From Pleomorphomonas oryzae DSM 16300 (lineage in GTDB: Bacteria; Pseudomonadota; Alphaproteobacteria; Rhizobiales; Pleomorphomonadaceae), in NCBI RefSeq assembly GCF_000422965.1, contig NZ_AUHB01000015.1, positions 62,001 through 126,000 on the forward strand: a stretch of 64,000 nucleotides of DNA. The letters are read 5' to 3'. The notes under the pieces are model-generated. The model was given only the letters and a program-made list of their open reading frames with translations. It was not told the origin of the DNA and ran no database searches. A program made the translations under genes and the position numbers. Position 1 is the stretch's first letter; every line of letters starts with the position of its first letter. Of this stretch, positions 38,736-46,637 are shown piece after piece.

Positions 38736-39170
38736 ATGAGCGGCAACGGCGAACAGCGGCAGCCCGAGGGGCTCGATACCGGGCTCTGGAGCAGGTTCGA
38801 TGCTCGCCTGACGCTGGTCATCTATGTGCGATTTCTGTCCGCGGTATTTCTGGTTGCCGGTCTTCTGCGCTGGGCGACCATCCTTGGCTTCGGGGTTCCC
38901 AACGGCAACTTTCTGACGCTGTCATCACCGATCATCGTGGCGACGTTGTTTTTCGCCGTGGCCGATCTCGTGGCGGCGGTGGGGCTGTGGCTGCTGGCTT
39001 CCTGGGGCACGGTGGTGTGGATGATCAGCGCGCTGACCGAGACGGCGCTCTACAGCGCCTATAATCCGCAGTTCGGCCGAAACTACCCTCTCATGGTCTT
39101 CCACATCGGAACCGTGGCGGTCTACGCCGTACTGTCGGCTTATTACGAGCGGACACGCGATCGTTTGTGA
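38736..39170 (+). CDS. DUF6163 family membrane protein
   Basis: A 144-residue protein with four predicted membrane segments, soluble ends of about 25 and 10 residues. It matches the DUF6163 family, which is found next to LdtR-type regulators in Rhizobiales. It starts at the ATG at 38736 after AAAGGAA. The function is unknown; the neighbouring ldtR and L,D-transpeptidase suggest a cell-envelope link. Confidence 0.75.
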   Translation: MSGNGEQRQPEGLDTGLWSRFDARLTLVIYVRFLSAVFLVAGLLRWATILGFGVPNGNFLTLSSPIIVATLFFAVADLVAAVGLWLLASWGTVVWMISALTETALYSAYNPQFGRNYPLMVFHIGTVAVYAVLSAYYERTRDRL

Positions 39171-39472
39171 GAGTCAACGAAGAGTTATTGCGTAAAATTT
39201 GCCAATTCGTCTCAACCGGCCTTCTCGACTAGAGTCGGGTCGATGAAAACTAGGTCGAATTTTGCGGATTCTCGCTGAAATTCATGGGGTCGTTGGTCTT
39301 TTAGGGCCGTAAAGCCCTGCTTTACCAAAGCGAAGACTCGGGTGGGTTTGGAGTCGCGTTAAACTAATATTCAGCTTGCCCCTTAAGCCGATTTTCAAAG
39401 CTCTCGGCTACTGTCGTGATCAAGGCGGACAAAGAGCCGCATCCAAAAAGTACGACAGAGAGGCTTTCCACC
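39171..39472 (+). promoter_or_regulatory. Control region of ldtR, no gene seen
   Basis: These 302 bases between the DUF6163 gene and ldtR are AT-richer than the coding DNA around them and must hold the ldtR promoter. No protein frame is convincing. A binding site for LdtR itself may lie here, but I cannot define one. Confidence 0.4.
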
Positions 39473-39988
39473 ATGGCCAACGCCAAGCGCGCCTATGATC
39501 TTTATGCTAACGAGCCCGAAGAAGAGCAGGGCCTCCAGCCGCTCTACCTTGAGGCACTCCGCCTCGTGGAGCGTCTGCACCGCCGCCTGCTCGATGTCAT
39601 CAAGGACGAGTTCGACCGTTCGGGCCGTACCGACGTCAACGCCGTTCAGGCCCTCCTGCTGTTCAACATCGGTGACAGCGAACTGACGGCCGGCGAGCTC
39701 CGGACGCGCGGTTACTATCTGGGGTCCAATGTCTCCTACAATCTCAAGAAGCTGGTTGAGATGGGATACATTCATCATCAGCGTTCGCGCATGGACCGCC
39801 GCTCGGTTCGCGTCAAGCTGACGGACAAGGGCCAGGCGATCGCCGATATCGTCGGCAAGCTCTACAACCGCCATATCATCTCGATCGAGACAGTCGGCGG
39901 CATCAACCGCGACGACTTCAAGGTGCTCAACAAGTCGCTGCAGCGTCTTGAACGCTTCTGGACCGATCAGATCCTCTATCGCCTGTAA
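39473..39988 (+). CDS. ldtR: LdtR-type MarR family regulator
   Basis: A 171-residue winged-helix regulator. The DNA-binding part (LTAGELRTRGYYLGSNVSYNLKKLVEMGYI, then RSRMDRRSVRVKLTDKG) is that of MarR proteins, and the whole protein matches LdtR of Liberibacter and Sinorhizobium, which controls L,D-transpeptidase genes and stress tolerance. The ATG at 39473 follows AGAGAGG. An L,D-transpeptidase gene lies 0.7 kb downstream, consistent with the regulator-target pairing known there. Confidence 0.9.
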   Translation: MANAKRAYDLYANEPEEEQGLQPLYLEALRLVERLHRRLLDVIKDEFDRSGRTDVNAVQALLLFNIGDSELTAGELRTRGYYLGSNVSYNLKKLVEMGYIHHQRSRMDRRSVRVKLTDKGQAIADIVGKLYNRHIISIETVGGINRDDFKVLNKSLQRLERFWTDQILYRL

Positions 39989-40020
39989 GGTATTCCGGAA
40001 GCGCTCCGTGAGCTGGACTT

Positions 40021-40045
40021 CCGAAGTCGAAACAGTCGACTTCGG
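40021..40045 (+). repeat. Perfect hairpin after ldtR
   Basis: A perfect 10-bp stem (40021-40030 with 40036-40045) around a 5-base loop, 33 bases after the ldtR stop. No T-tract follows. It may shape the ldtR mRNA 3' end together with the next hairpin. Confidence 0.5.
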
Positions 40046-40079
40046 TGCGCTTTCGAACCATCAGGTCTTCGCCTTGCGT

Positions 40080-40115
40080 AACGGCCGCCGTTTGACACGG
40101 CGGCCGTTTGCTTTC
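40080..40115 (+). terminator. Rho-independent terminator of ldtR
   Basis: A perfect 11-bp stem (40080-40090 with 40098-40108) with a 7-base loop, followed by a T-rich tail (TGCTTTCTT). Confidence 0.8.
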
Positions 40116-40329
40116 TTGCCGCTAGGGCCTTCGGTTAATCGGATGCGCATGGCGTGGAAGTCAATGCGCGTGATTCATTCCGAATATCCATCGATCCACT
40201 GTCAATTGTGACATGGGCATTTCGAAAAAGATAATATCCGAAGGAAATACCCATCAGGGTGAACGCCGATACACGGCCTTTGCTGCCTCGTTAACCATTT
40301 TTTAACATTTTGATGTCAGATGTTAAGTG

Positions 40330-40460
40330 TATCGAGCATGTCGGTTGGAATGCTTCCTCCCCTTTCCTGAGACCGGATGCATCGAACGTCTCAACTCCTC
40401 CCGAGACGCGCTACTTGGCCCTGAGCGCCCTCCTGCGCTCAGGGTCTTTTCACGTCTTTT
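40330..40460 (+). ncRNA. Candidate small regulatory RNA with three anti-Shine-Dalgarno segments
   Basis: A short transcript-like unit ends in a strong terminator: a perfect 9-bp stem (40419-40427 with 40436-40444) followed by TCTTTTCACGTCTTTTT. Upstream is a perfect 6-bp hairpin (40387-40392 with 40403-40408) whose 10-base loop is AACTCCTCCC. A first weaker arm carries TTCCTCCCC near 40358-40366, and the terminator loop carries CCCTCC. Three C-rich segments complementary to ribosome-binding sites, two of them in hairpin loops, resemble the alpha-r14/NfeR1 type of Rhizobiales sRNA. The 5' end is a guess. Confidence 0.6.
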
Positions 40461-40710
40461 TGTTGCCATGCCATTTGATCGTGTCTGGTCTGCGCAGCTG
40501 GCAGAGGTATTTATAGTCCTCGATTTCGCCATGAATTCCCGATAAACGGCGTGCCATTGAAGCTGTCATGCGAGTCTGTTGCAGGCGCTTCGTTTGCACG
40601 GGAATCTGCTGGAAAGGCTCCGTTAACCAAGGCCGTTGTCCATTGGGCCAAGGTTTCCGACGCTGTTGCCCGATTTCCGGCGTTTGAACAGTTCGATCTG
40701 GAGTGCGGTC

Positions 40711-41994
40711 GTGAAGGGATCATTTTTGTCGATGGCGGCAAGCCGCCGCGGGGTGCTCAAGGCTGGCATCGCCGGAATGACGGCGATGGCGGCTTCTGCC
40801 TCCAAGGCCCAGACGCTGATGGCCCAGACGGAATGGACAGAAGGGTTCGACACGTCCGCTCCCGCCGACCTGTCGTCTCAGACGACTCGGCCGTCGATCT
40901 CCGGCCAGTCGGTGCTTTTTACCAACCAGGCCATCTCCCAGTATTCGTCCATCGCCGCGCAGGGCGGTTGGCCGCAGGTGCCGGCTGGTGGCGTGCTTCG
41001 TGTCGGCTCGGAAAGTCCAGCCGTAGCGACGCTGCGACAGCGTTTGATGATCACGGGCGATCTCGATCAGAATGCTGGCTTGTCTACCGCTTATGACACC
41101 TTCGTCGACGGCGCCGTCCGCCGCTTCCAGACGCGCCACGGCATCATTGCCAACGGCGTGGTCGACGACGCGACACTGCGTCAGCTCAATGTGCCGGTCG
41201 AGACGCGCCTTCAGCAGCTTCAGCTCAATCTCGTCCGTCTGCAGACGCTGCCTAATCCGCTCGGCGGCACCGGTGATCGCTACGTGATGGTCAACATCCC
41301 TGGCGCGGAGATCGAAACCATCGACGGCGATACCGTCCATTCTCGCCACCGGGGTGTGGTCGGCAAGATCGACAGGCAGACGCCACTCCTCAATACCAAG
41401 ATCACCATCATCAGATTCTTCCCCTACTGGACGGTCCCGAAGAGCATCATTCTGAAGGACCTGATCCCGCAGATGCAGAAGGATCCGTCCTATCTCGACC
41501 GTCAGAAGATCCATGCGTTTGATCCGCGCTCGGGCACCGAGGTTCCCTGGCAGTCGATCGATTGGAAAACCGATCAGGCGGTCAACTACATGTTCCGCCA
41601 GGAGCCGGGCGACCTGAACTCGATGGGCACGGTGAAGATCGATTTTCCGTCGCCAGAAGGCGTCTATATGCACGACACGCCCAGCAAGGGGCTGTTCGGT
41701 GGCAACGACCGCTTCCATTCCTCGGGTTGCGTGCGCGTTCAGAACGTTCGCGAGTACGTCTACTGGATCCTGAAGAATACCCCCGACTGGCCGAAGGATC
41801 GCATCACCGAGGCGCTGACCTCCGGCGAGCGCATCGATGCGCCGGTGGCCGATCCGGTGCCGCTCTATTTCCAGTACATCACCGCCTGGGCGACGCCGAA
41901 CAACACCGTGGAATTCCGCGACGACATCTACCAGCGCGACGGCTTGGGCGTGCCGATGTCGCCCGAAGCGCAGAACCAGGCGCAAGCCGGCTGA
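40711..41994 (+). CDS. ldtP: L,D-transpeptidase with peptidoglycan-binding domain
   Basis: Cross-links peptidoglycan through meso-diaminopimelate. It has a twin-arginine-like N-terminus (AASRRGVLKAGIAGM with an ASASKAQT cleavage region), a peptidoglycan-binding domain (SPAVATLRQRLMITGDL to VVDDATLRQLNVP) and a C-terminal YkuD domain whose motif HSSGCVRV contains catalytic Cys340. The GTG at 40711 (427 residues) has GGAG at good spacing; the ATG at 40732 (420 residues) is the alternative. Its closeness to ldtR suggests that LdtR controls it. It is much longer than minimal YkuD proteins. Confidence 0.9.
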   Translation: MKGSFLSMAASRRGVLKAGIAGMTAMAASASKAQTLMAQTEWTEGFDTSAPADLSSQTTRPSISGQSVLFTNQAISQYSSIAAQGGWPQVPAGGVLRVGSESPAVATLRQRLMITGDLDQNAGLSTAYDTFVDGAVRRFQTRHGIIANGVVDDATLRQLNVPVETRLQQLQLNLVRLQTLPNPLGGTGDRYVMVNIPGAEIETIDGDTVHSRHRGVVGKIDRQTPLLNTKITIIRFFPYWTVPKSIILKDLIPQMQKDPSYLDRQKIHAFDPRSGTEVPWQSIDWKTDQAVNYMFRQEPGDLNSMGTVKIDFPSPEGVYMHDTPSKGLFGGNDRFHSSGCVRVQNVREYVYWILKNTPDWPKDRITEALTSGERIDAPVADPVPLYFQYITAWATPNNTVEFRDDIYQRDGLGVPMSPEAQNQAQAG

Positions 41995-42021
41995 ATTTTG
42001 GCGCGTGTCATGCTAGCTTCG

Positions 42022-42055
42022 GCCCGTCCGGTATATCCGGGCGGGCTTTTGTTTT
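42022..42055 (+). terminator. Rho-independent terminator of the L,D-transpeptidase gene
   Basis: A 10-bp stem (42022-42031 with 42037-42046, one G-U pair) with a 5-base loop, followed by TTTTGTTTT. Confidence 0.88.
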
Positions 42056-42067
42056 GACGGTGCTGGA

Positions 42068-42301
42068 ATGGCGGAACAATCGGGAGAGCGAGAGGTCTAT
42101 TTCGAGTTCATCGCTCTCGGCAACACCGTGCGCGTTTCCGCCATCTGTTCGGTGACCGGCACCGAGGTCCAAGTGATCGGCCCAGTTGGCGCGGCGCGCC
42201 ACGATCTTGAGCGGTTGGCGCTCGGAAAGCTTCAGCGGCGGCTTGCCGAGACCAAGGCGCAGCCGTTGCCGGCCGCCAGCCGGGGAGGGTTCACGGTCTA
42301 A
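42068..42301 (+). CDS. Small conserved protein of unknown function (DUF6898-like)
   Basis: A 77-residue soluble protein with a compact beta-rich N-terminal part (VYFEFIALGNTVRVSAICSVTGTEVQVIGP) and a charged helical C-terminus. Proteins of this type sit before glyA in alphaproteobacteria and are annotated only as a domain of unknown function. It starts 12 bases after the previous terminator and its stop codon touches the next start. Confidence 0.72.
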   Translation: MAEQSGEREVYFEFIALGNTVRVSAICSVTGTEVQVIGPVGAARHDLERLALGKLQRRLAETKAQPLPAASRGGFTV

Positions 42302-42760
42302 ATGCGTCCCGAGCTTACCGAAACGCTTTCTTTCCTCCACGCGCTTTCCAAGCGAGCGGGTGTCGTGCCGGTTCTGTTCGGCACCGCTGTTCTGGAAATA
42401 CTCGGCATTGGTGACTTTCACGCCGCAGATATCGACGTCATTGTCGATGCCGAGCAGGCCAGGGCTCTGGCGTCGGCGGCTGGTGTCGATCCGGGCGGGG
42501 AGGGTGGCAACGACAAGTTCCGATCGACGGTGCACCTCCATCTCGCCGGTGCGCCGCTTGTCATCGACGTCATGGCCGGCATGAGCATCCATGCCGCCGA
42601 CGGCTGGGTGCTTTACGAGCTGAGAGAAACCGTGGAGATCGAAGCTGATGGCAGGCGATTCCACGCCGTCTCGCTGGCCGATCTCAATCGATTCTATCGT
42701 CTTGCCGGCCGCGCGAAAGACAGGGCCAAGATCGCTGCGCTCGACGTCTTGACCGCCTGA
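42302..42760 (+). CDS. Nucleotidyltransferase-fold protein, function unknown
   Basis: A 152-residue protein. The N-terminal half resembles a polymerase-beta-type nucleotidyltransferase fold: a GTAVLEILGIGDF segment and the metal-ligand-like DIDVIVD. A later region (IDVMAGMS) could supply the third acidic residue. Such small proteins may act on RNA, proteins or as toxins, but no partner antitoxin is present. The ATG directly abuts the upstream stop, so the two small genes are one unit. Confidence 0.7.
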   Translation: MRPELTETLSFLHALSKRAGVVPVLFGTAVLEILGIGDFHAADIDVIVDAEQARALASAAGVDPGGEGGNDKFRSTVHLHLAGAPLVIDVMAGMSIHAADGWVLYELRETVEIEADGRRFHAVSLADLNRFYRLAGRAKDRAKIAALDVLTA

Positions 42761-42936
42761 ATCGCCCGCATATTCGATTTAAGCAGGGCTGCCGGCCACC
42801 GGATGGGTGGTCCTCAGGTTGATGGCACCCCCCCGCCCGTGATAAGCGACGCCCGTCACGGGCGCGCGTGACGCCGGGGCATTTCGTCCCGGTCAGTCCG
42901 GCCCAAGAAACGTCCCTTGACGGAACGGAAACCCAA

Positions 42937-44232
42937 ATGTCCAACACGACCAGCGCAGAGCTTGCCAATTTCTTCCATAGCTCCCTCGCCGAGGTTGATC
43001 CCGCGATCGCCTCTGCCGTGGCGAAGGAGCTCGGTCGTCAGCAGCATGAAATCGAACTGATCGCTTCGGAGAATATCGTCTCCAAAGCGGTTCTCGAGGC
43101 GCAGGGTTCCGTTCTGACCAACAAGTATGCCGAGGGTTACCCAGGTAAACGCTATTATGGCGGTTGCCAGTATGTCGATATCGCCGAAAACCTGGCCATC
43201 GAGCGCGCCAACGCGCTGTTTGGCAGTAAGTTTGCCAACGTGCAGCCCAACTCGGGCAGCCAGGCCAACCAGGCGGTATTCCTGGCGCTCGCCAAGCCGG
43301 GCGACACGGTGCTCGGCCTCGACCTTGCTTCCGGCGGCCATCTGACGCACGGCGCCAAGCCCAACATGTCGGGCAAGTGGTTCAACGCGATCACCTATGG
43401 TGTCCGTGCTCAGGACCACCGCATCGACATGGATCAGCTTGTGGCGCTGGCCAAGGAACACAAGCCGAAGATCATCATCGCCGGTGGCTCGGCCTACAGC
43501 CGCGTCTGGGACTTTGCCGCCTTCCGCGCCATTGCCGACGAGGTGGGCGCCTACCTGATGGTGGACATGGCGCATTTTGCCGGTCTCGTTGCGGCCGGCG
43601 AACATCCTTCGCCGTTCCCGCATGCGCATGTGGTGACCACCACCACCCACAAGACGCTGCGCGGACCGCGCGGCGGCATGGTGCTGACCAACGATGAGGA
43701 CATCGCCAAGAAGATCAACTCGGCGGTGTTCCCTGGCCTGCAGGGCGGCCCGCTGATGCATGTCATTGCCGGCAAGGCGGTGGCTCTGCTCGAAGCGGCC
43801 CAGCCGGCCTACAAGGCCTACATCAAGGCGGTGGTCGAGAATGCCCGCGTGCTATCGGACGAGCTGAAGCGCGGCGGCGTCGACATCGTCTCCGGCGGCA
43901 CGGACAACCACCTGATGCTGGTCGACCTGCGTCCGAAGGGCCTCACCGGCAAGGTGGTCGAAGCCGCCCTCGGCCGTGCCGACATCACCTGCAACAAGAA
44001 TGGCGTGCCCTTCGATCCGGAGAAGCCGACCATCACCTCCGGTATCCGCCTCGGCTCGCCGGCCGCTACCTCGCGTGGTTTCGGCGCTGGCGAGTTCAAG
44101 GAGATCGCCAACCTGATCCTGCAGGTGCTCGATGGCCTGAAGGTCAACGGTGAGGATAAGAACGACGGCGTCGAGGCGGCCGTGAAACGCCGCGTCAAGG
44201 CGCTGACCGACGCCTTCCCGATCTACAGCTGA
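42937..44232 (+). CDS. glyA: Serine hydroxymethyltransferase
   Basis: Interconverts serine and glycine with tetrahydrofolate and supplies one-carbon units. The 431-residue protein has the PLP lysine Lys239 ([13 protein letters not shown]) and the N-terminal [16 protein letters not shown] and YPGKRYYGG segments. The ATG at 42937 starts the standard protein. The 176-base leader contains a 7-bp hairpin (42837-42843 with 42855-42861) but no riboswitch that I recognise. Confidence 0.96.
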   Translation: MSNTTSAELANFFHSSLAEVDPAIASAVAKELGRQQHEIELIASENIVSKAVLEAQGSVLTNKYAEGYPGKRYYGGCQYVDIAENLAIERANALFGSKFANVQPNSGSQANQAVFLALAKPGDTVLGLDLASGGHLTHGAKPNMSGKWFNAITYGVRAQDHRIDMDQLVALAKEHKPKIIIAGGSAYSRVWDFAAFRAIADEVGAYLMVDMAHFAGLVAAGEHPSPFPHAHVVTTTTHKTLRGPRGGMVLTNDEDIAKKINSAVFPGLQGGPLMHVIAGKAVALLEAAQPAYKAYIKAVVENARVLSDELKRGGVDIVSGGTDNHLMLVDLRPKGLTGKVVEAALGRADITCNKNGVPFDPEKPTITSGIRLGSPAATSRGFGAGEFKEIANLILQVLDGLKVNGEDKNDGVEAAVKRRVKALTDAFPIYS

Positions 44233-44246
44233 TCCAAACAGCACAA

Positions 44247-44291
44247 AAAACAAAGCCGCCGCGTGGGATATCCATGCGGCGGCTTTGTTTT
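44247..44291. terminator. Strong bidirectional terminator between glyA and the FIST receptor
   Basis: A long perfect stem (44247-44262 with 44276-44291) extended inward by four more pairs, flanked by A-rich and T-rich ends, serving both convergent genes. Confidence 0.92.
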
Positions 44292-44315
44292 GGGTCGCAG
44301 ACGAAAAGCCTGGGA

Positions 44316-46373
44316 TCAGGCGGCGTCCTTGTTGCTCTTGTCGAGGCGGTGGAGGAACTCGATACTGCTGACCGCCTGGTCGACACTGTTCCGATGGCTG
44401 GCGACGGTCGACGACAGGTCGGCAATCGAACGCTCGAAATGGCCGCTCTGAGCGAAGATTTCTTCTACGTTGCCAACGATGTGCTTGTAGCGTTCGCCTT
44501 CCTCGGAAAATTCCACCTTGGTGGCCTCGATGATGAGGCCGAGTTCGCGAAGCGATTCCTCGATGTTGGCGATCGCCGTCTGCGTATGGCCAAGCGTCGC
44601 CTTGGTGTCATTGGCGAGCTTTTTCACTTCGCCGGCCACCACGCCGAAGCCTCTGCCAGCCTCGCCGGCGCGGGCCGCCTCGATGGTCGCGTTGAGGGCC
44701 AATAGGTTGGTCTGGCCGGTGATGTTGTCGATGACTGCCACGACCTGCCGCAACGCTGCCAGCGCGTCGTTGAGGCCACCAAAGCGAGCGGCCAGCGCCT
44801 CCGTATTGGAAGGTTTACCGCTGTGTTCGGAGCGAGAGCCGACCATGGCCGCTCTGATGCCGGCCATGACGTCGCCGATATTGGAAATCTCCGACAAGGT
44901 GCCTTCGATCTTCGAGGACATCTCCAGATAGTCCGACACCTTATCGATGACGCCGGTTCTCAGGCGATTGAGGATCTCGACGCGCTTCAGCCGGTTGCGA
45001 GTGAAGTAATTGACGAAGCTTGCATAATGGATCGCAAAATTGTCGAGATAGTCGTCTTTGAATTCCTGCTTCACATCGGAGAAGAAGACGATCGCCGACA
45101 GGGTCTGATTGATGTTGATGCCGAACAGCTCCCCGTAGGTCGAGAAGCCTGCTACGGGGGCTGGCCAGATACCGCCGGTTCGCGACAGTGCCTCGGCGTT
45201 GGACAGTCGGCGCAGGATGCAGTCGTTCATGAGAACGCCGGCCGGCTTCGGCTTGCCGCGCAGGAAGCGTTCGACGTCGGTCCGGGTTTGCTCGAGAAAG
45301 TCGGTCTGTTCCAGCAGCGTCAGATCATCGCCCGGGCCGATATCGCAATAGAAGTAGAACACTTCTTTTTCGACATCGATCCTGGCCACCGAGCGAACGA
45401 ACAGCTCGTTGCCCAGTTCGACGCCGAATGCCTTGCCTTTCAAGGCAGCCTCGAGCTTCGCCGGCTCGACCCTCAGGGTGGTGGACAGGGCTTTGACGAG
45501 CGAGACGACCTGTCCGGTCTTCTCGTCGATGACGGCGCTGACCGACCGACGGTCGGGATCGGCATCGACCACGACGAAACTCGGGCCGATTTTGCGGAAG
45601 TTCTGGCTTTTCATAACGCTGTAGCGCTGCCCCGGCGCCATCTTGACGAAGGCGACGACCGCGTGATCCTTGACGATCTGCCGGCCATCGAACAGCAATG
45701 TTTCCGTAAAGGTCAGCGCATCGCCGGCGGAGCCGCCGATAAACAGGCAGGGGAAGCGGCCGGCTTCATACACCGCCTCCATGAAGTAGCTTTCCGACAT
45801 CGACAGGCCGTCGACGAAAGTCAGGGCGAAGGTCGACTTGGCGTCGAGATGCATGGCCGGTTTGACGCTGCCCAGCGCCGAGATGATCTTGGCAATGCGC
45901 GTTCCGTGCGACATTTTCGACTGGCCCGCTCGCAGGTCTTGCGACGAAAGCGGGACCGAGAATACTTCTACCTTTTCGATAAGGGCAGGCGAGAAGATCT
46001 GAACGACCACGTTCTGCCAGCTGCCATCCGTCTCGCAGTAGATCTTTTCGCTGCCACGAGCGCATAGCTCACCGGCCGTTGTCGTTGCCACGACCTCGGA
46101 CGAAGGGGCGAGCGACTTGATCCTGCGGGTCACGCTGGCGAAGTCCACCTTGGGCGAGACAAAGGCAAGGACCAGACTGGCTGGGCGACCATCGAACAGG
46201 AAATCGTTCGAGCCAATGCTGGAGAGGCTGGCGTCCGTTCGCAGGATGCGCAGTGGCTCCGCTGCGGTGCGTGGCGCCTCGGCCTGCACCTCGGCCCCCT
46301 TGCCGCTGGCCACACCCACGATGGCCTCACGCGGCGCCTCGTGCTTCGACAGTACTTTGCCGAAAAATCCCAT
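44316..46373 (-). CDS. Soluble FIST-domain methyl-accepting chemotaxis protein
   Basis: A 685-residue receptor without membrane segments. Residues about 60-255 form FIST_N ([34 protein letters not shown]) and about 260-400 form FIST_C ([15 protein letters not shown] near its end). A helical signalling domain follows (about 480-670) with the chemoreceptor tip [25 protein letters not shown] domains bind small ligands such as amino acids in the few studied cases. The location and ligand here are unknown; the protein is likely cytoplasmic and signals to CheA. Confidence 0.9.
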   Translation of the reverse strand: MGFFGKVLSKHEAPREAIVGVASGKGAEVQAEAPRTAAEPLRILRTDASLSSIGSNDFLFDGRPASLVLAFVSPKVDFASVTRRIKSLAPSSEVVATTTAGELCARGSEKIYCETDGSWQNVVVQIFSPALIEKVEVFSVPLSSQDLRAGQSKMSHGTRIAKIISALGSVKPAMHLDAKSTFALTFVDGLSMSESYFMEAVYEAGRFPCLFIGGSAGDALTFTETLLFDGRQIVKDHAVVAFVKMAPGQRYSVMKSQNFRKIGPSFVVVDADPDRRSVSAVIDEKTGQVVSLVKALSTTLRVEPAKLEAALKGKAFGVELGNELFVRSVARIDVEKEVFYFYCDIGPGDDLTLLEQTDFLEQTRTDVERFLRGKPKPAGVLMNDCILRRLSNAEALSRTGGIWPAPVAGFSTYGELFGININQTLSAIVFFSDVKQEFKDDYLDNFAIHYASFVNYFTRNRLKRVEILNRLRTGVIDKVSDYLEMSSKIEGTLSEISNIGDVMAGIRAAMVGSRSEHSGKPSNTEALAARFGGLNDALAALRQVVAVIDNITGQTNLLALNATIEAARAGEAGRGFGVVAGEVKKLANDTKATLGHTQTAIANIEESLRELGLIIEATKVEFSEEGERYKHIVGNVEEIFAQSGHFERSIADLSSTVASHRNSVDQAVSSIEFLHRLDKSNKDAA

Positions 46374-46637
46374 TCTATCCCCCAGAGTTCAGCATCCGCC
46401 CGCGTCTCTCCAACTTCATCTCTAGGCGTTGAGCGTTAACGTTGTGCTATTTTGAATGTGTATTATTTCTCTTGCGACTTTTGTCGCAGTGCCTCGTGCT
46501 GAGGCCACCTTGCTTTTCGTGCCTCGCTGGGGACGGTCCTTATTTAGCTTCGTCGGTCATCCAGAAGGCGCTTCCTATTAGCTTCTCGCCGCAGCTGTCT
46601 TCGTGCGATAGCATAACTGCTCAGCCGGAGAGGGACC

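Larger units (their letters stand above)
39989..40710 (+). other. Long intergenic region between ldtR and the L,D-transpeptidase
   Basis: These 722 bases hold two hairpins after ldtR, an AT-rich stretch (40200-40325), a candidate small RNA (about 40330-40460) and the upstream region of the transpeptidase. No protein-coding frame is convincing. Confidence 0.6.
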
